Positions 33,651 through 43,298 of a DNA stretch of 64,000 nt are shown here, one piece after another (within the stretch, counting starts at the first letter, position 1; each line of letters starts with the position of its first letter). This DNA is from Bacteroidota bacterium (GTDB lineage Bacteria > Bacteroidota > Bacteroidia > Bacteroidales > Dysgonomonadaceae), in the NCBI GenBank assembly GCA_023622765.1, contig JAMNYO010000102.1:1-64000 (forward strand). The letters are read 5' to 3'. A program made the translations under genes and the position numbers. Under the pieces are notes generated by a model. The model ran no database searches. It was given only the letters and a program-made list of their open reading frames with translations, and was not told the DNA's origin.

Positions 33651-36600
33651 GTGATGTACAAAAAACAGCTTTACCATATAGCACCACTTATATTCACCAT
33701 TATCCTTGCTTTTGGTTGCACCGAAACGGATCTGTTTCCCGGTGAGGATGATATCAACGGGGATTGTAAGGGGGCATACGTAAGCCTCGCTTTCGAGATG
33801 CCCTCCCTGCCTGAGGTAGAGCTTAGGGCACAGGAACCTACGAGGGAGAGTGAGGAGGCTGTTTCCGATCTGTACATGATTGTATTCGACGCCAACGGTA
33901 ACAGAGTGAGCGGTATAAGCAGGTTTTACAGTAAAACTGATCTTGCACTTACCCACCCGTTCACCACGGGTACCCTGAACAATATTCTTCTGCCTAAAGG
34001 AAAGAATACCATATACCTGATTGCCAATTCGGAGTCTTCCTACAATATGGATATTACACCTGACTCGCTGGATGCTATCACAACGCAAGATCAATTGAAA
34101 GACCTCGAGGTGCGTTTTATAAATATCCACCAGGCACCCTCCAACCGCGGTGTACGAAACAATATCCTTATGTGGGGCTACACCAACGTGACGGTGGCCT
34201 GCGGTATGACCACTAATGTAAAAATTTACCTCCGTAGCATCGAGAGTAAAGTGCGCTTCCGTGTATTCCTTCACCCTGACCGGACTGACTCGTTGGAGGT
34301 GGTACTCTCTTCCTACTCGGTGGAGAACATCCCCCGTCGCGGACTGGTAGTGGCCGATAGGTCTCTCACTTTCACCTATGAAAACCGAGAAGAAGACATG
34401 TACAATATCGCTTCACGGGAGTTCGATGTGCCGGAAGACCTCACCATTACCCGTAACGCACCTGACACCGGGGAGCCAGCCACGCTGATAGGCGATTTCT
34501 ACTACTACCAGATGGAGAATAGCCAGGTACCGACAAAGATAATCAACACCGGGGGGATCAGCAAGGATGCCGCCATAAAACTTAGGGGGAAACTGCTGAA
34601 AAACGCCGATGGTACCAACGTGGGGGAAATAAAGTCCAACAAACCCTCGTTCGAATATGCCCCGCAGATGTGTACCTTTGCCCGCATCAAAGCAGTGGTG
34701 AAGGATAAGAGCCGGAGCAACTACTACGCGGATACCTACTATTACGTACCGCTCGGGCATGATCCTAACGACCCCAATAACTACAATGTGAAGGGCAATT
34801 ACGCCTACACTTACAACATCTTTATCAAGGGGGTAACCGATATTATCGTGGAGGCAGACGTGGAGGGGAAGAACAGAGATATTTACCAACAATACGGTTA
34901 TCAGGGGGGCGAGGAGACTAACCCCCTTACCGAAGGGTTCGTCTTCTACGATGCCGAAGAGATCATCGTGGATGCCCACTACGCCAACGTGGATATGACC
35001 ATTCCCGCTGAAGCCATACAAATGGTCAAGGACAGTACGATGACCATCAGCTACGTGGTGAACACTCCTTTCGACAACTCCTACATAAGCACCAAAGGCA
35101 TAGTGGATATCTATTGGATTACCTTTGCCCCCATCCCAAAAGATAATAATATGCTGGTACCCTATCCGGGTGATACCGCTACTATCCATAACCCCGATAA
35201 ACCGCTTATTCGTGTAGATCAGCTAAACGACTTTATCAAGAACAGTGACCTTACCGCTTATACCCGAGCCGATGGCTCTGTCCGTTTTACCGCTTTTGTG
35301 GATGAATTCTTTTATGATAGCAACCCTATTACGGGCGGACCGGTTAATTACGGTGACTTCACCAATAGACCGCCACGGGGTATGGCGATATACACCCGCT
35401 TTTGCAAAAGCCACGACGGCCAATCACGCCTCTTCCGCAACAACGTGTTCCACCTGCGACAAAACTCCATCTGGACCATCTTCAGCAAGGCTTCGGCCGA
35501 GGTCGTTAGCGGCTACGGCATAGAGGTGACGGACGAGACACCCGTGTTTTCCAAACCGAGATCAAATTACAGCAAGATAGTTTATAACGATGTCAAGAAC
35601 GTGAACGGAAGATATAACATGCTGAATGTCTGGGCGAAGACGGACGGTACCAATTGGAAAATCACCTTCAATGCCGACGGCACCGGCAACTCCCTGTGGA
35701 AGTTCAAAACTGTGCCAACACGCTCCAACACCAGTAACATCATGCTGCTGGAAGATGGCGATCCCACCTATACCAATGAAGGTGCCCCGGAAAATCAATG
35801 GGTTTTCTTTTCAGATGGCAGGCACGACACAGGTGCATTCGCTTGCCTACAGCGTAACAGGGACAACAACGGCAACGGTATAATCGACAAGGACGAGGTT
35901 AAATGGTACCTGCCTTCATACAACCAGATACTTAACACCTACATTGGCAAAGCAGTCATTCCGGACAAGTACTGGTTCCACCACCTAAGGAGTAGGAACA
36001 CAAATGCTGGAGAGAGATACCGGGAGACGTGGCTCGCGATCAGTTCACCCAAAAAAGGCTCAAACGGGTACATCGGCACCTATTGGTCGGACGAGGGTAT
36101 CTCTTTCGGTAACGATGCCGCCTATAACGTCAGGTGCTTCAGGAATCTGCCCAAAGATATCGTCAAAGGCGATGCGAACGAAAGTATACCAACGGGAACC
36201 GACTTCGGGTATATCGCCAAGCTGCAGAGGGCTACCCCAGGCGAGCCGGCCTACATCAAGGTATCCCGCAAGATGGACCCCACCAGCTATCGTGCCCGCT
36301 TCGTGGGCAGCGGGCCACTTCCGGTACCTCACTACTACCGGGATGCGGCCAACTCACTCACGTATGACTTTTACGTGGCCAAACAAAACATCTCAGCTGG
36401 ACATTTTCAATCCAACTACAACAATTTCACGAAAGGTATTGATCCATGTGACAGTTATAGCGAAGCGGGTGTAACCGGTTGGCGCACACCCAACCAGGTG
36501 GAGTTGGCACTTATCTATCTGATCGATCAAGGAGAGCTTGGAACCGATGCGAACGGGAATTCCACGGTCAACGCTTTTGGAGCTACAAGCTATGCCTACG

Positions 36601-36740
36601 CCATCAGCATCTCAGAACCCCTCGCCACCACCATACGGCATAATAGCATTGAAGTTAACGAGACACATATCCGTGAGATCAACTGGAATTTAAACGCGAA
36701 CCAAATTCGGTGCGTAAAAGACCGCCATCCCACGGATTAG
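33651..36740 (+). CDS. Large fimbrial tip adhesin-like lipoprotein (1029 aa)
   Basis: The protein has a lipobox (IILAFGC, Cys near 23) and an N-terminal fimbrillin-like domain (SDLYMIVFDANGNRVSG near 73). Further beta domains of the DUF4906 kind are followed by a C-terminal region of about 300 residues. That region has Trp/Gly/Asn-rich motifs typical of formylglycine-generating/C-type-lectin-like folds: VKWYLPSYNQILN, YNVRCFRNLPKD, VTGWRTPNQVELALI and NQIRCVKDRHP. As the last and largest gene of the pilus operon it is probably the tip adhesin. The ligand is unknown, though lectin-like folds suggest a glycan or protein. The domain names are recognised by pattern only. Confidence 0.75.
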   Translation: MMYKKQLYHIAPLIFTIILAFGCTETDLFPGEDDINGDCKGAYVSLAFEMPSLPEVELRAQEPTRESEEAVSDLYMIVFDANGNRVSGISRFYSKTDLALTHPFTTGTLNNILLPKGKNTIYLIANSESSYNMDITPDSLDAITTQDQLKDLEVRFINIHQAPSNRGVRNNILMWGYTNVTVACGMTTNVKIYLRSIESKVRFRVFLHPDRTDSLEVVLSSYSVENIPRRGLVVADRSLTFTYENREEDMYNIASREFDVPEDLTITRNAPDTGEPATLIGDFYYYQMENSQVPTKIINTGGISKDAAIKLRGKLLKNADGTNVGEIKSNKPSFEYAPQMCTFARIKAVVKDKSRSNYYADTYYYVPLGHDPNDPNNYNVKGNYAYTYNIFIKGVTDIIVEADVEGKNRDIYQQYGYQGGEETNPLTEGFVFYDAEEIIVDAHYANVDMTIPAEAIQMVKDSTMTISYVVNTPFDNSYISTKGIVDIYWITFAPIPKDNNMLVPYPGDTATIHNPDKPLIRVDQLNDFIKNSDLTAYTRADGSVRFTAFVDEFFYDSNPITGGPVNYGDFTNRPPRGMAIYTRFCKSHDGQSRLFRNNVFHLRQNSIWTIFSKASAEVVSGYGIEVTDETPVFSKPRSNYSKIVYNDVKNVNGRYNMLNVWAKTDGTNWKITFNADGTGNSLWKFKTVPTRSNTSNIMLLEDGDPTYTNEGAPENQWVFFSDGRHDTGAFACLQRNRDNNGNGIIDKDEVKWYLPSYNQILNTYIGKAVIPDKYWFHHLRSRNTNAGERYRETWLAISSPKKGSNGYIGTYWSDEGISFGNDAAYNVRCFRNLPKDIVKGDANESIPTGTDFGYIAKLQRATPGEPAYIKVSRKMDPTSYRARFVGSGPLPVPHYYRDAANSLTYDFYVAKQNISAGHFQSNYNNFTKGIDPCDSYSEAGVTGWRTPNQVELALIYLIDQGELGTDANGNSTVNAFGATSYAYAISISEPLATTIRHNSIEVNETHIREINWNLNANQIRCVKDRHPTD

Positions 36741-36888
36741 GAAGTAGAGTTCCACACCTGCTGATGGTGAGAGATATTATGATAGCAGGTAATAAGAGCA
36801 GCATCCAATGGAATATGGCAAATGCCGCACGCAAGGTGAGAACTCCAAATGCAAGGGATTCAAGTGCAGGAGCTGCTTGGGGAAAAAT

Positions 36889-37869
36889 TTAGTGCCAGAG
36901 TGCAGCAACCGTTTTCACGTTGATGGCCTGTCTATCACGGATAAACCGCTTCGTCAAAGAGTAGCGGTTCGCGTTAAACGCATCATATGATGGGTCGACG
37001 GGATCGAAACTGCCGATGCGCACGTTATCCGAGGCGTGAATAAACCGTTTTTCGCCCATGTATATCGCCACGTGGGTCACACGTTCTACTGGATGCTCAT
37101 CGCCTACCCTTGATACAAAAAAGAGCAGGTCGCCCGGCCACGCGTTGCTGAAATCGTCCCCCGTATCTACTAGCTCTCCCTGCATCGCCTGTTGCGAAGC
37201 ATCGCGTGGCAACACGATGCCATGCATCAAGTAAACCTGCTTGGTGAGCCCGCTGCAATCGAGCCCCTTAGTAGAGGTACCTCCCCAAAGGTAAGGTATG
37301 CCCAGGAGCTGCAAGGCATGCCTCACGATGCTCTCCCCGGTCAGTTCAATGCTCCCCAGCCACTCATCCACCGACAATGCGTCCTCCTTGCGGACATACG
37401 CTTTTCGACCGTCGGTGTAACGTACCCGGTAAAACGTACCGACCAGCGACTGAACCACGAGAATGTTCCCAGCTACCAGGTCGGACACCGGTAGTGAGCG
37501 GTGATCCGGTTCCTGAAAGGCAGTAGCATAGTGAGCGGTAACGATAATTTTCGGTAAAGCCATGTAATCGTCTAACCGCTCCCGTGATACCGGTTGCAAC
37601 GACCCGTCTACCCAACCAACATACTGGTCAGGGAGCTGAACCTTCCTCCAGTCGCCCCGCTGCTCGAGCAGTTCCACGGGGGTGCCAAGCAATGCCTGCG
37701 TCACCATCTCAGCGGCGTGCCGCGGTTCAGAGCGCACGGCAACCACCGAGTTGTAAACGATGCCCCATGCAACCGATCTCGAATCCTCATCGAGCTGCAA
37801 CCCGCTTGGAGCATCCGCTCCACCACTTATTCCTCTCCCCAATCGCTTCAATTCGTGTTCTTTATTCAT
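36889..37869 (-). CDS. NlpC/P60 cell-wall peptidase with SH3b domains
   Basis: Two bacterial SH3-like domains (about residues 30-165, with VVAVRSEPRHAAEMVTQALL and VGTFYRVRYTDGRKAYV) precede a C40 NlpC/P60 domain. The catalytic Cys is in KGLDCSGLTKQVYLMHG near residue 212, and the His in RVTHVAIYMGEKRFIHAS near 280. The layout is that of gamma-D-glutamyl-diamino acid endopeptidases that trim peptidoglycan stem peptides for recycling. No signal peptide is clear, so it may act on imported muropeptides in the cytoplasm. This would complement the AmgK/MurU-like salvage genes earlier in the window. Confidence 0.9.
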   Translation of the reverse strand: MNKEHELKRLGRGISGGADAPSGLQLDEDSRSVAWGIVYNSVVAVRSEPRHAAEMVTQALLGTPVELLEQRGDWRKVQLPDQYVGWVDGSLQPVSRERLDDYMALPKIIVTAHYATAFQEPDHRSLPVSDLVAGNILVVQSLVGTFYRVRYTDGRKAYVRKEDALSVDEWLGSIELTGESIVRHALQLLGIPYLWGGTSTKGLDCSGLTKQVYLMHGIVLPRDASQQAMQGELVDTGDDFSNAWPGDLLFFVSRVGDEHPVERVTHVAIYMGEKRFIHASDNVRIGSFDPVDPSYDAFNANRYSLTKRFIRDRQAINVKTVAALWH

Positions 37870-38133
37870 ACCGTGTCATTTTTAACTCGTGCTCTATCTC
37901 CAACCTTCATCATGTTCCCAAAACCATGCCACATCACTATTTACTTCCACGTGAGAAGAAAATGAACATTCCACGAGAAGAAATATTCCATGAAAAGAAA
38001 AATCGTTTCCCGGGCGAAAGGTACGACTTTTATTCCAATCAAAGACTGTTGCACTCCTATATTGGACATAGGTCGTTATCGACCAACACGACACACGATT
38101 TTAACCCCGCTTGTCAAGTAAACGATAAATAGT

Positions 38134-38141
38134 TATCTTTG
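38134..38141 (+). promoter_or_regulatory. -7 element of the PIMT gene
   Basis: TATCTTTG is an exact TAnnTTTG match ending 24 bases before the ATG at 38166. It makes an in-frame TTG at 38139 implausible as a start. Confidence 0.5.
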
Positions 38142-38165
38142 CTTGAAACAGGAAACGGTAAAAAC

Positions 38166-39059
38166 ATGAAACGAAAAACACTACACCTTCTCCCGGTCCT
38201 CATCGCCACCCTTTGCTGGGCAGGATCTTTGATCGCTCATGCGACCGATACCATAGAGCGGAATGAAAAGCAGGATAGGAAAGCAAACACCCCCATAACA
38301 ACCCAGCGGAGAGACAATTGGGAAACAAGGCAAACGGAGAAGCAAGAAACCCTACAAATGGCCAATAAATCAACAGGGCAGATGGAAAACAGAGAAGAAC
38401 AGCAGGGAAGCAACAAGAAAGTCCAACAAACGGAAAACAGAGAAGCTATAAAGTTGGCGAGAGCGCTTAGGCGGAAAGGGATAAATGATGCGAGGGTACT
38501 CGCGGCCGTGGAGAAGGTCCCAAGGCACCTTTTTATCGATGAGAAGCTATCGCCCTACGCGTACGACGACCGCCCTTTGCCTATTGAAAGGGGACAAACC
38601 ATCTCCCAACCTTTCACAGTGGCCTACCAAACGCAACTGCTCAAGCTACAACCCGGGGAGAAAGTCCTGGAAATTGGTACCGGCAGCGGGTACCAAGCGG
38701 CCATCCTCTGCGAAATGGACGTGGAAGTATACAGCATCGAGCGATACCACCAACTGTACCAAACGGCCAAAGAAACGCTGAACAAGCTAGGCTACCACCC
38801 GAACCTCTACCACGGGGATGGCTTCAAGGGTTTGCCGGAGCACGCCCCGTTCGATAAGATACTGTTAACGGCAGCGCCCGAAGAGGTACCCGAGAAATTG
38901 CTCCAACAGCTTAAGGTAGGAGGCTGGTTAGTAGGCCCCCTCGGTGGCAGGATGGGGCAAAAAATGACCAAAATCGAACGGGTCGGCGAGGAGAAGTTCA
39001 GGAAAACGCTACACGGCGACTTTATCTTCGTACCGATGCAAAAGGGTACCGAGAAGTAA
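38166..39059 (+). CDS. pcm: Protein-L-isoaspartate O-methyltransferase with N-terminal signal peptide
   Basis: Residues about 100-297 are a complete PIMT domain that methylates isoaspartyl residues in damaged proteins. The SAM loop is EKVLEIGTGSGYQAAIL near residue 172; DDRPLPIERGQTISQP near 138 and the C-terminal GDFIFVPMQKG are further family marks. Before it come a signal-peptide-like segment (TLHLLPVLIATLCWAGSLIAHA) and about 60 residues of Gln/Glu/Asn/Lys-rich linker. PIMT needs S-adenosylmethionine, normally cytoplasmic, so export would be puzzling. The start at 38166 is fixed by the promoter element just upstream. It converges on guaB with a 12-base gap. Confidence 0.9.
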   Translation: MKRKTLHLLPVLIATLCWAGSLIAHATDTIERNEKQDRKANTPITTQRRDNWETRQTEKQETLQMANKSTGQMENREEQQGSNKKVQQTENREAIKLARALRRKGINDARVLAAVEKVPRHLFIDEKLSPYAYDDRPLPIERGQTISQPFTVAYQTQLLKLQPGEKVLEIGTGSGYQAAILCEMDVEVYSIERYHQLYQTAKETLNKLGYHPNLYHGDGFKGLPEHAPFDKILLTAAPEEVPEKLLQQLKVGGWLVGPLGGRMGQKMTKIERVGEEKFRKTLHGDFIFVPMQKGTEK

Positions 39060-39071
39060 CCTCGCCGTCAA

Positions 39072-40562
<1,491 letters not shown>

Positions 40563-40572
40563 TTATTGCATG

Positions 40573-40580
40573 CAAATGTA
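40573..40580 (-). promoter_or_regulatory. -7 element of guaB
   Basis: TACATTTG on the minus strand is an exact TAnnTTTG match about 23 bases before the guaB start. Confidence 0.5.
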
Positions 40581-40629
40581 CGCGTTTTTCACGAACCTGA
40601 CGAGCCGAGAGTGTTAAATATCTTAATGG

Positions 40630-41823
40630 CTACGGGATAACCTCTTGCTGTTTGAACACTTTCGTGATAAGGTCGATGGAGCGATCGATCTGCTCCTCGG
40701 TATGGGTCGCCATCAACGAATAGCGAATCAACGTGTCGTCAGGTGCCACCGCGGGAGCAACCACAGGGTTGACGAAGATACCCTCTTCAAATAGCATCTT
40801 AGTAATCAGGAACGTCTTATCGTTATCCCTCACGTAGAGGGGCATAATGGGTGTCTCCGTGGGTCCCAGCTCGATTCCATTCGCCTTAAACTGCTGCATC
40901 GCGTAACGGGTAAGCTCCCACAACCGCTTCACCCGCTCCGGTTCCGACTTCAAGATATCCAAGGCAGCAGAGACGGAGGCTGTGGCTGCCGGGGTGATGC
41001 TGGCGCTGAAGATGTTGGTACGCGCATTATGCCGCAGGTAATTGATTACCGGGAAGTCGCCGGCTATAAATCCACCGATGGAGGCGAGCGATTTGCTAAA
41101 GGTGCCCATCACCAGGTCCACCTCGTCCAGCAGCCCGAAATGGTCACACACCCCTCTCCCATTGTAGCGCCTACCCATGACACCGATACTGTGTGCCTCG
41201 TCCACCATGATGTTGGCCTTGTACTTGCGGGCCAAGCGCACGATCTCCGGCAGATTGGCCAAGTCACCCTCCATGCTGAAAACCCCGTCGACCACGATCA
41301 GCTTGACCTTCTGAGGCTCACAACGTTGTAACTGTCTCTCCAGCGAATCCATATCGTTGTGACGAAACTTGTATGTCGTGGAGAACGAGGTGCGAATCCC
41401 CTCGATGATGGAAGCATGGTCCCGCTCGTCCCATATAATGTAATCCTTGCGGTCGGTAAGGCACCCGAGAACCCCTTGGTTGACGGTGAAACCGGTGGAG
41501 AAGATGATTGCCTCCTCCTTGTTCATGAAGTTCGCGAGTTTGCGTTCCAGCTGCAAATGAATATCTAACGTGCCGTTCAAGAAGCGTGACCCGGCCATAC
41601 CGGTACCGTACTTCTTGGTGGCTTCAATCGCCGCCTCCTTCACTTTCGGGTGGTTGGTGAGCCCCAGGTAAGAGTTCGAACCGAACATCAGAACCTTCTT
41701 CCCGTTGATGACCACCTCAGTGTCCTGTTCGCTCTCGATGGCTCGGAAGTATGGATAAATACCGGCTGCCTTCACGCGTTGCGGGGCATCGTATTTCATC
41801 ATTTTTTCTCTTAGAAGATTCAT
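40630..41823 (-). CDS. spt: Serine palmitoyltransferase (alpha-oxoamine synthase family)
   Basis: This 397-residue PLP enzyme condenses serine with an acyl-CoA to give 3-ketosphinganine, the first step of sphingolipid synthesis. The PLP lysine is in MGTFSKSLASIGGFI near residue 243. Substrate-site motifs include GSNSYLGLTNHPKV near 50, RFLNGTLDIH near 82 and VDEAHSIGVMG near 208. The sequence closely follows the pattern I recall for Bacteroides serine palmitoyltransferases rather than KBL or BioF. It lies 22 bases after rlmD on the same strand. An AMP-dependent glycine C-acetyltransferase is the main alternative. Confidence 0.85.
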   Translation of the reverse strand: MNLLREKMMKYDAPQRVKAAGIYPYFRAIESEQDTEVVINGKKVLMFGSNSYLGLTNHPKVKEAAIEATKKYGTGMAGSRFLNGTLDIHLQLERKLANFMNKEEAIIFSTGFTVNQGVLGCLTDRKDYIIWDERDHASIIEGIRTSFSTTYKFRHNDMDSLERQLQRCEPQKVKLIVVDGVFSMEGDLANLPEIVRLARKYKANIMVDEAHSIGVMGRRYNGRGVCDHFGLLDEVDLVMGTFSKSLASIGGFIAGDFPVINYLRHNARTNIFSASITPAATASVSAALDILKSEPERVKRLWELTRYAMQQFKANGIELGPTETPIMPLYVRDNDKTFLITKMLFEEGIFVNPVVAPAVAPDDTLIRYSLMATHTEEQIDRSIDLITKVFKQQEVIP

Positions 41824-41845
41824 CTGAAAGAATTTTAAATTGAAT

Positions 41846-43234
41846 CTAAACTGACGGCAGGGCGAAAATGCCCGCTTTCAACGCAATCTGCACCGCCCCC
41901 ACCTTGTAGTGACTATCCAACAGGCCCAGGTCACGCGCCTGAGTCGCGGGGTTACAACTAACGTAGACGATTCGCTTGGGCTGGGTGGAGAGGATCGCCT
42001 TGATCACATCGCCATGCATCCCGGTACGAGGCGGATCGGTAATAATCACGTCGGGGAGGCCCTGCTCCCGAATGAAATCCTCGGTTAACAAGTCCTTCAT
42101 ATCGCCAACGAAGAAACGGGCGTTCTCGATCCCGTTAAGCCGGGCATTTTCCCGCGCATCGGCGATCGCCTCCTCTACCTGTTCGATCCCGATCACCTCC
42201 CGTGCATTCCGTGCTATGAACAGGGCGATGGAACCCGTCCCGGTATAGAGGTCGTACACCCGTTCCTCCCCCGTCAATCGGGCGAATCGACGCACCACGT
42301 CGTAAAGACGGTACGCCTGCTCACTGTTGGTCTGAAAGAACGATTTCGGTCCCACCTTGAACTGTAACCCTTCCATCTCCTCCGTGATAAACTCCCTTCC
42401 CGCCCAGGTAATTACCTCCTGATCGAAAATCGTGTCGTTCGCCTTTTGGTTGACCACATAGAGCAACGAGGTAATCCAGGGGAACTCCCCGGCGATGAAA
42501 TTCATCAGTTTCTCTCGCTTCTCCGCATCGTCCTCGTAAAAGACCACGATCACCATCCACTCACCCAGGGAGCTGTTGCGGATCACGAGCGTCCGCATCA
42601 GCCCTGACTGCTCACGGAGATCAAAAAAGGTATACCCGTGTTGGAGGCAAAACTCCCGAATGGCGTTCCTTACCTGATTGGAGCTGTCGTCCTGCAACCA
42701 ACATTTCCGGATGTCCAGCACCTTGTCGAAACGACCGGGGACGTGGAAGCCGAGGCCGTTCCAGTTGTTGAACGACTTGTCCGACCCAACTTCCTGGTCG
42801 GTGAGCCACCGTTTGTTGGAGAAGGTGAACTCCAGCTTGTTCCGGTAAAAAAAGGTAAAGGAGGCCCCTAAGATGGGCTGAAGTTCGGGTAGCTCCACCT
42901 TCCCAATCCGCTCCAGGTTATCCTTGACCTGCTTCTGCTTGAACTTCAATTGGTCCTCGTAGGAGAGGTGCTGCCACTTGCAGCCACCACACACCCCGAA
43001 ATGGGCGCAGGGCGGCTCCACCCGTCTGTCGGAATAGGAGCGGAAGCGCATTACCCGCCCCTCCGCGAACTTTTTCCGCTTGCGCGTAAGCTGGATATCT
43101 ACCCGATCACCGGGTGCGGCAAACGGCACGAAGAGGGTCAAGCCATTCACTTTGGCAATAGCCTTACCCTCGGCGGCCACATCGACCACCTCGATATCCT
43201 CCAACAGGGGAAGCTCCTTTCGCTTTCTCGCCAT
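41846..43234 (-). CDS. rlmD: 23S rRNA (uracil-C5)-methyltransferase, RlmD-like
   Basis: This 462-residue RNA methyltransferase has an N-terminal TRAM domain (about 10-60). An iron-sulfur cluster motif CAHFGVCGGCKW is near residue 76. The SAM site is VYDLYTGTGSIALFIARN near 335, and the catalytic nucleophile is in VYVSCNPATQARDL near 428. The family methylates U1939 (RlmD) or U747 (RlmC) of 23S rRNA, or U54 of tRNA in some lineages. The precise target is therefore assigned with less certainty than the family. It is probably co-transcribed with the downstream spt. Confidence 0.9.
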   Translation of the reverse strand: MARKRKELPLLEDIEVVDVAAEGKAIAKVNGLTLFVPFAAPGDRVDIQLTRKRKKFAEGRVMRFRSYSDRRVEPPCAHFGVCGGCKWQHLSYEDQLKFKQKQVKDNLERIGKVELPELQPILGASFTFFYRNKLEFTFSNKRWLTDQEVGSDKSFNNWNGLGFHVPGRFDKVLDIRKCWLQDDSSNQVRNAIREFCLQHGYTFFDLREQSGLMRTLVIRNSSLGEWMVIVVFYEDDAEKREKLMNFIAGEFPWITSLLYVVNQKANDTIFDQEVITWAGREFITEEMEGLQFKVGPKSFFQTNSEQAYRLYDVVRRFARLTGEERVYDLYTGTGSIALFIARNAREVIGIEQVEEAIADARENARLNGIENARFFVGDMKDLLTEDFIREQGLPDVIITDPPRTGMHGDVIKAILSTQPKRIVYVSCNPATQARDLGLLDSHYKVGAVQIALKAGIFALPSV

Positions 43235-43298
43235 ATCGTCACACTTGTTGTTTCACCCACATCCATGGACGTGTGAAGTAACTCATGGGGGCAGCGTA

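Noticed and set aside
34413..35189. Leftward 258-codon frame opposite the tip adhesin gene
   Set aside because: Antisense shadow with no motif and no promoter; the adhesin frame is continuous through it.
36741..36888. Short frames in the spacer after the pilus operon (about 36710-36990)
   Set aside because: They are short, partly overlap the ends of real genes and show no motif despite a Cys/Lys-rich look.
38071..38084. GGTCG-TTAT-CGACC hairpin upstream of the PIMT promoter as a terminator
   Set aside because: The stem is only 5 bp and lacks a T run; it may be chance.
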